From contig CM044956.1 of assembly GCA_024516035.1 (NCBI GenBank), positions 8,915,997 to 8,979,996 on the forward strand: 64,000 nucleotides of DNA, in the 5' to 3' direction. The stretch comes from Bactericera cockerelli (taxonomy: Eukaryota; Arthropoda; Insecta; Hemiptera; Triozidae). A program made the translations under genes and the position numbers. Positions 11,517 to 24,800 of this stretch are shown one piece after another (position 1 is the first letter of the stretch; each line of letters opens with the position of its first letter). Under the pieces are notes generated by a model. It was not told the origin of the DNA and ran no database searches. It saw only the letters and a list, made by a program, of their open reading frames with translations.

Positions 11517-12840
11517 ATAATAATAAATACCTGAAGTTAACTTGTGTATTAGGTACTTTAAAACAAGTTTATTTTTGTTTGTAAATTTCAATTTGTTAAT
11601 GAATATAACCACATTGGAATACCTATTAGGAAGATATACAGAAAAAAATATCATGAAGACTTTGAAAATCTATAAAAAGTAAGAGGATTATTATATTTTT
11701 GCTTGATTTATATAAAAATACATGTAACAAAATAAAATTTGTTAACATTCATCATAGCCTATGCCAACTATTAATTTTTAATGGTCTCTTAAAAGAATAA
11801 AATTATGAGAAAAACTAAAAAAATAAATCACATATTCTTGGTATATATTATATAATAAAGAAAAAAAAACTAAGGTAACTGAAATTAAATTCAAATTCCA
11901 CATATTATAATAACTGACCATTATCTTTAGAAAGTATTGGTCATAAAACATAATGCCCAGTAACATAACACATTCCATGCCACATCATGGGTTTTTGCAT
12001 GACACTAGTACTTATGTTAAGGTGAATGTCAGGCAAGAACGCCTGACGAAATTTATACAATATCAGGCGTTTTCGTTTGATAAAATTATCCAATATGGCC
12101 ACGTCAGACATTTTTGTCAGACAAAGATTATCCACTTCAGGTAAAAACACCTGACATCGTGGGCCAATTGGGTATGTCTTGCTTTTACCTCTTGGCACGC
12201 AATGTGATCAAGTTAAATGATTACCGCGCTAGTCTGGTAATGCAGCTAGCATAGGAATCCGTTGGTTTGAGTCCCTCCAAGTGCATGAATTTTTCCTCAT
12301 TAATTTGAGTTTGTGACCACATAATAAGACTCTGAGGGTTAGATGGTAGAAAATGCTTAAACATTAACCTTGCCTTGTAGTTACCTTAAACTGAAATTTT
12401 ACAATGCTGGCATTTAGAAATTATATTAATAAAAATGCATTCCTGACCAGAGAGATTCTTTGAATAACAGAAGATTAAAAAAAAAATATTTTATTAGTGT
12501 CATGAGGCAACAAATAGCATACTTGATTTTTTTTACATATTATTTATAACTGAAACTGTACTTTTATATGTTTAAATCTGTATATCTTTCTTCTTTTTTC
12601 TGCAAATATATGATAAACCTCCTCTTTCATATTTATTTTATTTTAAAATACCATACAGAAAATCTTCAATGTGCTTGAATTTTCATGTCAATTGATCAAT
12701 AGACCAGAAAAAAATGGTGGTGAATATTGGTAAGATAAAAAAAGGTAAAGAGTGAGGTTAATAAAAACCATGCATCTTAATGATTCCGTCTTGATGTGAT
12801 GCATCTCTCAGTAGATAATGTTTTATGTAAGCACCTTTTG
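11517..12840. other. Convergent 3' region between the kinase and Maelstrom
   Basis: AT-rich sequence with no credible gene. It holds the kinase 3' UTR, a cluster of short inverted copies of gtcaggc/gcctgac at about 12020-12160, a SINE-B at 12215-12400, and the Maelstrom 3' flank. Confidence 0.6.
12215..12400 (+). mobile_element. SINE-B copy
   Basis: Head with cgctagtctggtaatgcagc and gttggtttgagtccc (B box region), then B body attaatttgagtttgtgacc, gactctgagggttagatgg, and aaaatgcttaaacattaacc. Confidence 0.75.
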
Positions 12841-15800
12841 TTAATAGCGCCTTTCCCCAAGAGCAAGGTTACCCATGTGACTGGGTAAATCTTCCGGGTA
12901 TTGGTAACTGGAAGCTACTGACACTGTCTCATCATACTCACTGTCTCCATCAAGGTATTTTTCTTCTGTAAACACAAAACAATCCAATAAGAATCTAAAT
13001 AATTTGAAGTCTAGGTACTTCTGGGTGCATTTTTTTTTTTTTTTTTTGCACCATTTTCAGATTGTCAGTGAAATTGAGTCAGCTCATTGATGATGCCATA
13101 ACTAGCAATGACCATCTGAAAACATAAGTAATGTAGAACAAGAAAAAATCTAGTGTTGTATTTTGATTTTCTGATTAGAATTTAACTATTAAGTTCTTCC
13201 AGTGACCTATAGAATTTATGTTTTTTCTTTTAATAGTACAAATATCTTGATAATTCATGCTTGTTACTTTTTTCTACTAGAAAAATAAATGTGTAAATAA
13301 ACATTCAGTGATATTCGTACGATTGACCTCTGTTTTGTTATGCTTAGTCAGCTGTTACTAATTAAGACCACAATCTCAGAAGGAATGGTTGAACTTTCGA
13401 CTTTATAGCATTATAAAAATATTTTTTATACAAAATTACATCATTGGAATGAAAATAATAAAATATGGTTTTAGGTTTTCAAGGCACTCACTCTTTTCAC
13501 AAAAAAATGAAGCTCCCTCAAACAAGAGATGTTCAATGATACATGCTTGTTGTTTGTGGGATTATGAAATTATCCAAGATACCAGGACTTCTAAACAAGC
13601 AAGCAAGTGGATTGGATCCCAACCAATCATTTCCTCTAAATTTGTGACCACATATAATAAAAAATTATGAAGTTTGGGTGGTAGACAATGCTCCAGACGT
13701 TAAGTTCACCTAAAAAAAAATGGTTGTTACAAACTTTTCTGTGCTAAGCTACAAAATATAACCTTAATCCCCATAATAAACTCTTATTTATACTGTACAA
13801 ATAATACAGTCCCATTATTCCATTTTTATGTGGTCAAAGTCTCAAATAAACAAGTAAAAATTCATGCACAGGCTGTGATTCAAACCAACAGACCCCTTAT
13901 CACCTGGATTACTAGACTAGCTACTTAATCACTCGACCTCCAATGCAATATTGTGTTTTGTTTACTAGTATTATGAAAGATTTTACTTGGAAGAGAAAAC
14001 AGTGGAAACTTGAACCCTTTGCTGCTACACTACTCTGACCCCTGTTGTATAATAATAATAATATCGCCTTATTTATACTGCCCGATTAAGACTTTTGAAG
14101 TTCCATTATTCCAGCAGTAAGCCCAAGACATATTATTATGTGGTAAAAATCCCAAATGGGAGGATAACTTGTCAAGTCCCGGATGGGTTTCGAACCCACA
14201 ACTTATGGAATCTCTGGATTCACAGTGTGCTGCTGCTGCCTTTACCACTGAGCTACCAGGACAGACAAACACTAAACATTAACCCGGTATCTAGTAATCT
14301 AGGGTCGCAGGTTTGGAACTTAGCCGTACCCACTAAAATTGTGATATAATAACATTAATCGCACAAGGAAACACATTAGTTTATTTATTACCTTCCTCCT
14401 CGTCATCCTCCGCATGGTTACCCGGAACTACCTGACTGCTCTCTACATCAAACAGCACTGCATTGTGTGGCATGTGCTTGCCGGCTATCATTGGGTAGCC
14501 CATGAACTTGGACTGATCACAGATAATGTACACCCAGGAGATGCAACGGGAGAGACTGCACTTGGGTATGTTGTCGTGATCATCATGCCACTGAAAAGAT
14601 AGAATATTATTATTTATTAAAAAAAAAAAAAAAATACAGTCAATTGAACCTGGATAACCAGAATTTTTTCCTCTTATATCCAGATTTCTCTTGTACTTTC
14701 CGTTATACTGAAGGAATTTGACCTGGAAATTTTTCTCTTAAATCCAGGTTTCTTATGTATTGAGTTATCTTACATCCAGGTTTGAGTGTAGGTATGTTGT
14801 GAGAGTACTTTATAATCTATAACAGGGGTAAGAAAATTGACTAGATCACATTGCTTAGGAAGCAATATCCAGATTTCTCTTGTATTTTCCATTATACAGA
14901 AGGAATTTGACCTGAAAATTGTTCTCTTAAATCCAAATTTCTTATGTATTGAGTTATCTTATATCAAGGTTTGAGTGTAGGTATGTTGTGAGAGTACTTT
15001 ATAATCTATAACAGGGGTAAGAAAATTGACTAGATCACATTGCTTAGGAAGCAATCGACTATGATTATTTTCAAGTCAAACTTAATAAAAAAGAAAAATA
15101 TCTAATCTTAATTTTTGAAACAAGTTGAAATATTTAAATATCCAACTAATCATAAAATAAAATCCCTTTAAATCCTGGCCATTAAAATAACTTACCCTTT
15201 TTTCAGTTTATTAGGAGGACAAGTATTATTTCCCGGTTTTCTTTTCCCAAAATTAGAATGAAAATAGGTACAAATACATACCTAAAAAAAATTACTACAA
15301 ATTTGGGCTTTTCAGTCTCTTTAAACTAAATAAGTATAGGTACATTATAACTATTTCAGTGCATATTTCCTTTTGAACCTGGTGGCTTCTATGATCTGCT
15401 CTGCTTTTTGTTATAGCAAAAATAAATGTATCTAAGGGCCAAATTATAGGCATACTACGGGATGGCAGGCAACAACACAGACCAAAAGCGTCTATAGTAG
15501 CTCCTGTTTCATGGCTACGAAATAAAAAAGGCTGTGAAATACTTATCTTTTTTTTTTAATATATTTTTTTTATAATTAGGTTTAAATGTTTTATACTTCG
15601 GCCCCTAATTTCTTTAATACAAACCATCTTGGAGAGAAAGAAAAGGAAGATCAAACAGACTGTTCTAGGGATAGTGTCCACTTAAAATAATTGTATTGTT
15701 TTATAATTCGGCCCATAATTTCTTTAAATACAAACCATCTTGAAGAGAAAGAAAAGGAAGATCAAACAGACTGTTCTAGGGATAGTGTCCACTTAAAAGA

Positions 15801-18800
15801 ATTGTAATGTTTTATAATTCGGCCCATAATTTCTTTAATACAAACCATCTTGGAGAGAAAGAAAAGGAAGATCAAACAGAGTGCTCTAGGGATAGTGTCC
15901 ACTTAAAGTAATTGTAATGTTTTATAATTCGGCCCATAATTTCTTTAATACAAACCATCTTGGAGAGAAAGAAAAGGAAGATCAAACAGACTGCTCTAGG
16001 TATAGTGTCCACTTAAAATAAATCTAATGTTTTATAGTTTGGCCCATAATTTCTTTAATACAAACCATCTTGGAGAGAAAGAAAAGGAAGATCAAACAGA
16101 CTGTTCTAGGGATAGTGTCCACTAACAATAATTTTTATGTTTAATAATTCGGCCCCTAATTTCTTTAACACAAACCATCTTGGAGGGGAAAAAAAAGGAA
16201 GATCAAACAGACTCTTCTAGGGATAATGTGCACTTAAAATCATTGTAATGTTTTATAATTTGGCCCCTAATTTCTTTAATACAAATCATCTTGAAGAGAA
16301 AAAAAAAGGAGAAGATCAAACAGACTGCCCTGGACTCACCTAATAATAATAATAATAATAATAATAATGCTTTTTCTTTCTGTTATTATGTCACAATTTT
16401 AGTGGGTAGCGCAGAATCATAGGACTTTACCACTTTCATTTACAATATCTTGTATTATTTTTTTGCCTAAGATTCTGCCACTGGTCGCTGCTTCACATTA
16501 AAGCAGCTACTCATTTTTCCTCACGAGGTATGAGTGGACCCTGAACATCCAAGTACAGAGCAGAAAAATGTGTGCAATGCCTAGCGCGCTAACTGCTCTG
16601 GACTCACCTTGCAAGCTACTCTGGACTCACCTTGCAAGCTACTCTGGACTCACCTTGCAAGCTACTCTGGACTCACCTTGCAAGCTACTCTGGACTCACC
16701 TTGCAAGCTACTTTGGGCGAGTACAAGTACATGTCCTGGCGTAGCATGTGGTCTGCCACCTGTGTGCCGAGGAGGAGTGCATGCTGGGGTGGAAGATTCG
16801 GATCCTTCTGTTTCAGAACGGACAGCAGTTTCGCCAGGCTGTACAGTTTGAAGTGCTTCTCGTGGGGATTGTCACCGAATGTGTCTGGAGAAATAAACAT
16901 CAATAAATAAATATCAAATATATTAATAAATAAATATCAAATATAATAGTAAATAAACATCAAATATATTAGTAAATAAACATCAAATACAGGGTGGGGC
17001 AAAAGTCTGGAAACCCCTGAATAACTTTCGAATGCCGTCTTCGGTATACTTAAAATTTTGTACGGTAAACCGGGCTAATAAGACCTTCTTTTAGAGTGGG
17101 GTCGATTTTTGTTACCGGCCCCCATGTCGGGGCCAGGGGGGCCAACTTCATTTTTTTAAATACGAACCCCCACCTTGCGATACATTTTTGGAAAGGTCTT
17201 CAAATAAGAAATACATTGGTGCAAAATTTTATTTATTTAATATTATTTGTTTGCAAATGGCGTCCAACTTTGTGTATGCAATAAAGTCTGGAAACCCCTG
17301 AATATCTTTCGAAAGGACTTTCTCAGTAAATTTAAAATTGTGTACGGTAATTCTTGGTAATTAGACCTTATATTAGAATTGGACCGATTTTTTTTTACTG
17401 GCCCCCATGTCGGGGCCAGGGAGGTCAACTTCATTTTTTTAAATACGAAACCCCACCTTGCGATAGATTTTTGGAAAGGTCTTATTACCCCGACTTACCG
17501 TGCACAATTTTAAATTAACTAAGAAAGCCCTTTTGAAAGATATTCAGGGGTTTCCAGACTTTACTGCATACACAAAGTTGGACGCCATTTGCAAACAGTT
17601 CCATATTAAAGGAATAAAATTTGCACCAATGTATTTCTTATTTAAAGACCTTTCCAAAAATGTATTGCAAGGTGGGGGTTCGTATTTAAAAAAATGAAGT
17701 TGGCCCCCCTGGCCCCGACATGGGGGCCGGTAACAAAAATCGACCCGACTCTAAAAGAAGGTCTTATTAGCCCGGTTTACCTTACAAAATTTTAATTTTA
17801 CCGAAGAAGCCATTCGAAAGTTATTCAGGGGTTTCCAGACTTTTGCCCCACCCTGTATATTAGTAAATAAATATCAAATATATTAATAAATAAATATCAA
17901 ATATAATAGTAAATAAACATCAAATATATTAGTAAATAAACATCAAATACATCAATAAATAAATATCAAATATATTAATAAATAAATATCAAATATAATA
18001 ATAAATAAATATCAAATATATTCATCATAGGGTGGCGTCATTGTGAACGATGGTGGCCAGACAGTGGAGGAATGACTCAGCACTTCTACCACTGTCTTTA
18101 CAAGGAGGCTAATAATTGACAAGGGCCCCCAGAACCAAGCCAATGCTGGTCTGCTCCCTGTTTATATTAATAAATAAATATCAAATACATTAATGAATAA
18201 ACATCAAATATATTAGTAAATAAATATCAAATATATCAATAGCACTCACTCATGGTGGCAGTTTTGAAGAAATCTTTTACAACTAATGAGAGTCACTCAG
18301 TAAATATAGAGTACGACAATCCAGAGAGATAATGCTGCTAGAAAAATAAAGAAACGTGTTTCTTTTTCTTTTTTTAATAATTCTATGGCCAGAATTATTT
18401 CTGATGAACATATAATTTCAGGGCCACCTTGTAGATAATAATAATAACAATATCATCTTATTTATACTGATCAATTAAGACTATGAAGTCGCAATATTTC
18501 AGCAGTAAGCCCAAAACTTATTATTATGTGGTAAAAAATACCAAATGGGAGTAACCTGTCATGTCCTGGCTGGGTTTCGAACCCGCAACCTCTGGATTAC
18601 CAGACCACCGCCTATACCAAGTCATACTTACCATCATAGTTGGCAGATTGTACTATCAAGTTGAGAAAGCATCGCACTGCATTCCTAGAAGTGATGTCAT
18701 TCACGTCATCATTCATTGTATACAGGGGAAATGTGGCACCTTCCAGAAGCTGTTGCTTCCCCTGTAATATTAATAATAAATAAATAATAAATGTGTGTTA

Positions 18801-21800
18801 TTATATCACAATTCGTACTGGTTTTATTTTATATTCTTAATAATAATAATATTGCCTTATATATACTGCCCAATTAGGACTATTAAAGTCCCATTATTCC
18901 AACAGTAAGCCCAAGACTTATTATTAAGTGGTAAAAATCCCAAATGGGAGGATAACTTGTCATGTCCCGGCTGGGTTTCGAACCCACGACCTCTGGAGCT
19001 ACTGGGACTGACAAATTCTTCTGTATTGCCCATAATTCGGCCATGGCCGTCATGGGTCCCTGATCACATCAGAGCAGCTTCTCATTTTTCCTCACAAGGT
19101 ATAAGAGGACCTCAAACATCCAAAGTACACACCCGAAAAACTCCGACTCTGTTGAGATTCAAACCCAGGTTGTAGTTGTTGTTGTGGCAGAAACTATGCT
19201 AAGGGGGTGTGATAGTCCAACACATGCTAACGCACTCAGGACCCTACTGAAACTTGGTGATTAAAAGAGAAGAAGATGATTATATGTAAATAAATATATT
19301 TCAAGTAATTGTTGAAAAAAGAAAAAATAGTCTCTAACTAGGTTAGTAAATAAGCATTGTGCTGCTATTGCCAGCTCGGCCCGGCCCACTTTCAAACCCA
19401 CGTCACCATGTGTGCAAGCCTACCTCACTTGGCCATGGTGACTACTAACAATTATTAACGTTCAATAAAAGCTTTTTTTAACCTTAAAGATTTTTATGTA
19501 TTGACATTTTTTTTTACCTTTTTCAAAAACTTGATAATATCTCTAAAGATGATGTGCCACTTTTCTGTTTTTTCGGAAAAGTCAAACACGGGAATCTGAT
19601 GAGTTCTTTCACTATGAGATTTGGAGTCACCTTTTGATCCAGGTGGGAAATCATGGTATGGGAAACAATGGTAGGTGTCTATCAAACCATCCCGGAGAGA
19701 GAATCTAGCCAAAGCTACTTCTGCAGGGACAAAGTAGTTCTCGTGTACTTTACAGAACCTGAAAGATACAGAGGAAATTAATTGAAATGTGCACTATACC
19801 TATTTAGGTCAATATACATATTATTGTTGCAATTTAAAATTACTAGTGTGATTATAAGGCATTAAAGCAAAATTAATAGACAAAATTCAGATCACTAGTC
19901 TAGATTTAGTCCATGGAGGTATAAAAAAAAGTCCATTAATTTTGCCCTAATTCAATTTATAAGTATTGGTAAATGGATTTCTCTGTAATAAGTATAGGTT
20001 TATTTCTTGAGTTATTAGCTTTTAATGCAACTATGCTTCAAAGAACACACCAAATTACATGTAATGTCTTTGTATACTTTTGCTAATTGTAACCATTGCT
20101 CTAGTTTTTTTTTTTTTTTTTTTTTTTTACTTTTTATTACCTACCTATAAGGTATAGAAAGTATTGTTTTTTTTTTTAAGCAATGCATGGATATTTCCAC
20201 CTTTAATATGCAGGTTAATGACCTCAATATTGGAATTGAGAGTCATGTCTGCCTGTGTTACTTGCATGCAAATTTCTTAGTATGATTTCTTGGGTAGTAT
20301 TTCATCCATCACTAGTTAAAAAAGTGGGGTTTTAAACTCTGGTTAATTCAATAACACTGAAACTGTCAGGTATGATATAATAACTAACAAAACCACTTCT
20401 CACCAGTTCACATGGATGACAACAATTTCAATTGGCAGAATAGTTTTAATGTCAAAGTTAAACAGGGCTTTGATTTCCAGCTTTTCCAGTTTCCACTTCT
20501 GTTCTTTCTCCCTCTGCTCTCTCTCTATCACTGCCACGGGGATTCCTCCGGATGTCAACTTCTTGTTTTTATCATCTCAGTCTCAAGTCAGCAGTGATAG
20601 AGTACGGTCGTGCCGTGCATACTCTAGTTTTCACTTTCGTATTATTTTGCAAAAGTAAACAATAATTTATCTAGTCCAATGTCAGAGTGACGTAGTGATA
20701 AAGGAATGTGTAACATCAAACAATCCGTTCTAGTGACAGCAGATTATTATAAACAATGTAAATTTCAACTGTACTAAGTGAGTGTTAGTTATGTGCAAGA
20801 TCTGATATCAGGGCCGTCACGTAGGCGCGCCCTGACCTGTCAGAGCCTTACACGCAACCACATGCCGGACCACACCATGGCAGCAATTGGTGGACCGTCA
20901 AATGAAGCGAATACCCAGGCAGCAGCAAATACCAGCCATGCCCAGGCACTAGAAGCGCTAAGAAGCTTCTTTAATGCCTGGACATTCCCGCCTGGTAGTG
21001 AACCACTGCAGCAAGCAATCAGGCAGTTATTGCAATCATTTGAAAATTGCATGTCAGAAAAAGTGGTAGCTGTAGCTACCTTGAGTACAGAATCCAAGTC
21101 ATCTCAAGTAACTGTCAAACCTCTCTACGAGACTGACGAAGAGGAGTTGCACACAGAGACCAACTGGATTCTTCAAGAGAAGAAACAGAAGAAAAGAACC
21201 TCAGGACAACAAAACGCCAACAAAAAAGGCAAAAATTGGACTCGACCTGAAGACCGAAAGCCCCCACCAATATTTGTCGATAAGCCAGGTAAGATCTCTA
21301 GTCTTACTAATATCGTGAATACTGAAATAGGACCTGAGAACTATACCACTAAAATAGTTGATAACAACAAAGTCAAAATAAATCTTGAGGACGGAGAGAG
21401 TTACCGTAAAACGGTGCAAATTCTCCAGAAAGAAAATCTCATGTTTCATACTTATGAGAACAAACAAACTCGCCCGATTAGAGTCATGGCCAAAGGACTT
21501 GACTACACAACCGAGCCAGAGGAAATTATTGAATACCTGACAAGAAAGGGGTTCAAAATAATAAAAGCTGATGCTAAATTCTCAGCAAAAGAGAAAAAAC
21601 CCTTAAATATGTTTATATTATCCTTTGATAATAGCGAAAATATAGACAGCATCTACAGGATTCCAGAAATCCTCAGACAGATTGTACAGATATGCCCTAT
21701 GAAAGGTAGCAAAATAATTCCTCAATGTAAAAATTGTCAGGAATTTAGCCATACTAAAAATCACTGTAATAAAAAACCTCGCTGTGTTAAATGTGCACAA

Positions 21801-24800
21801 GGTCATCTGACCGCACATTGCAATAAATCCAGTGAGGCACGTGCCAAATGTGCCAACTGCGGTGGTGACCATCCAGCCAGCTATAGAGGCTGCATGGTTG
21901 CCAGAGAACTGCAAAAAAGAAAAAATATGCAATCCAAAAATATCCGGGCAAGTTTCTTGCCAAGTAAACAAGAAAACATTGTAAGACCTCCTCAAGGTCA
22001 AAAAGAACCCCTCAGAGCAGTACAAAGAGGAGTTTCGTACGCAAAGGTAGTAGGATCACAAACCAGCCAAAGTGATATTCAACTAATCTTGGCTGGTATA
22101 AAAGACCTAAAGATAGAAATACTTAATATGAAAGAAAGAGTAGAAAAAATTGAAAACCGGTCAAAACCGGGCCCAAAACCTAAAAAATCATGAAGAGTAT
22201 ATCTATTCTTGCCTGGAATGCTAATGGACTCATAGCAAGAAAAAATGAGCTCCAAGTGATACTAGAACTAAATAATATTGACGTGTGCCTCATCAGTGAA
22301 ACACACATGACAGATCAACACTTTTGCCAAATAAAGGGTTATACATTTTATCATACCATCCATCCAAGTAATAATGCTCGTGGGGGTAGTGGTATATTCA
22401 TTAAAGAACACCTAAAACATCATGAAGACCTCAAGTTTCAAACCGAAAGCATACAACTGGCATCTATTGCAGTCCATACAATGCAGGCTCCAATAACAAT
22501 TGCAAGTATCTACTGTCCTCCTGGGAAAAGATTAACAGAAAATGATCTCAATCAAATTTTCAAAGAAATTGGCAATAGATTCATCATAGGCGGAGATTTC
22601 AATGCAAAACATCTACATTGGGGCTCTCGCATGACAACTGAAAGAGGAAAAATTCTTTTTAAGACTTTGAAAGAAAATAATGGAGACTATGTATCCACAG
22701 GAAAACCCACTTACTGGCCAACAGACCCTCAAAAAATACCAGATCTAATAGATTTTTTTATCTACAAAAATATTTCTGCTAACTACATGAAGATTGATGA
22801 ACATCTTGACTTGTGCTCTGATCACTCGGCTATTGTTCTTACCATCAGCGAAAATATTATCACAAAACCAAACAATCCAGTTCTGGTCAACAAAAGAACT
22901 GATTGGGACAGCTTCAAAATAAATCTATCAAAGAGAATAACCTTAAATTCTCCTCTGGAAACGGAAGACCAAATCGATCAAGCTCTTGAAGATCTTGTTG
23001 ATGCTATACAAAAGTCTGCGTGGGACAATACACCTCAAGTTTCCAAGAAACTTCATGGAATAAATTACCCCAAAGAAATTGTTACACTCATAAAAGAAAA
23101 AAGGAGAGCACGGAAGAAGTGGCAGAACACTCGCTACCCTCTGCATAAAACAATTTACAATAAGTTATCAGAAAAGGTGCGTAAAGAAATACAAGACTTA
23201 AAAAAGGAATCGATTAATACCTTTCTTAGTGAGCTTTCCCCAGATCAAAATTCAGACTACTCATTATGGAAAGCCATTAAACCACTCAAAAGACCCATTA
23301 ATCAATCTCCACCATTGAGAGACTCGGAGGGTAAATGGATCCGTGATAATAATAATAAATGTCAACTATTTGCTAAATATTTATCAAAAATATTTAATCC
23401 TAACGAACCAGATTCAAATGAACAACCTCTTCCACATATGCTATATCAAGAAGAGGATTACTATATCCCTTGCATAACAGTAAGAGAGCTACAGAGAACA
23501 ATTGATAAAGAAATTAATCCGAAAAAATCCCCTGGATATGACTTAATAACAGGTCAAGTCCTCAAGGAACTCCCTCGGAAAGCTTGCGTTAGGATAACAC
23601 AAATAATAAACGCAGCTTTCAAGATACAATATGTGCCGCAATTATGGAAAATTGCTGAAGTAATCATGATTCAGAAACCAGGACAACAACCCGAGGAGCT
23701 GAAGTCTTATAGACCCATCTCTCTGCTCCCTGTGCTATCAAAATTGTTCGAAAAACTTTTATACAAGCGCTTAACATCAGTCATTTTTGACAAGAAACTC
23801 ATACCAGACCATCAGTTTGGGTTCAGAACAAAACATTCTACCATAGAACAAGTGCACAGACTTGTTCATCTGATAGAAAAATCAATAGAAGAAAAGAAAG
23901 TATGCTCCGCAGTATTTCTAGATGTAACTAAAGCTTTTGATAAAGTATGGCATGAAGGCTTGAAATTCAAGTTGAAAAAAATGTTGCCAGAAAAACTTGC
24001 CAAAATTCTTGAATCATACCTCTCAAATCGGTATTTTAGAATTAAACATGAAGATGCATATTCTGAACTACAAGAAATATGTGCAGGCGTTCCCCAAGGA
24101 AGCGTACTTGGACCAGTCTTGTATCTATTGTACACAAGTGACATGCCCGAGGAAGAAGAAAACACTATTGCCACATTTGCTGATGACACAGCATTTTTGG
24201 TAGTTGGAGATAATACCGAAGAAACATCATCAGAACTCAACCAAACCCTCTCCAGATTTCAAAGGTGGACTTCAAAATGGAGAATAAGACTAAATGATAG
24301 TAAGTCGGTTCATGTGGATTTTACCAACAGAAATCAGCCCTACATACCGATTTACATCAATAACAAAATCATTCCCTTCTCGAATCAAGCGAAATACTTG
24401 GGAATGACTCTCGATGCAAAACTGAAATGGAAAGAACACGTAAAGAAGAAAAGAACTCAACTTGATATGAAGTACAACAAGATGAAATGGCTAATGGGAC
24501 GCTACTCTCCACTTCCCATCGAGAATAAACTTTTACTATACAACCAGGTCCTGAAACCAGTTTGGACCTATGGTATCCAGCTTTGGGGCTGTACCAGCGC
24601 ATCCAACAGACTCATTATAGAGAGATTTCAGAACAAAGTGCTAAGGGACATTGTCAATGCCCCATGGTACATTAGGAACAACTTACTGCACCGCGACTTG
24701 GGCGTTGAGTCAGTTAGAGAAACAATGCAAATTTATGCCTCAAAACATCAACAGAGGCTAGAGGTACATGAAAATATTGAGGCCGTCCATCTTCTCAATG

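Larger units (their letters stand above)
16888..18240. repeat. AT-rich minisatellite (unit about 20 bp), twice interrupted
   Basis: Units related to aataaataaatatcaaatat occupy about 16888-16989, 17856-18023 and 18170-18240. They are broken by a fold-back element at 16990-17855 and a family X copy at 18024-18170. Confidence 0.85.

Noticed and set aside
13389..13670. 93-aa plus-strand ORF in Maelstrom last intron
   Set aside because: AT-rich, no motif, includes SINE-B-like debris near 13600-13700.
17500..17697. 65-aa plus-strand ORF in the fold-back element
   Set aside because: It lies entirely in inverted-repeat MITE sequence and has no transposase motif.
20778..20861. Upstream extension of LINE ORF1
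   Set aside because: The frame is open but has no ATG before 20862. Extension would need a non-AUG start.
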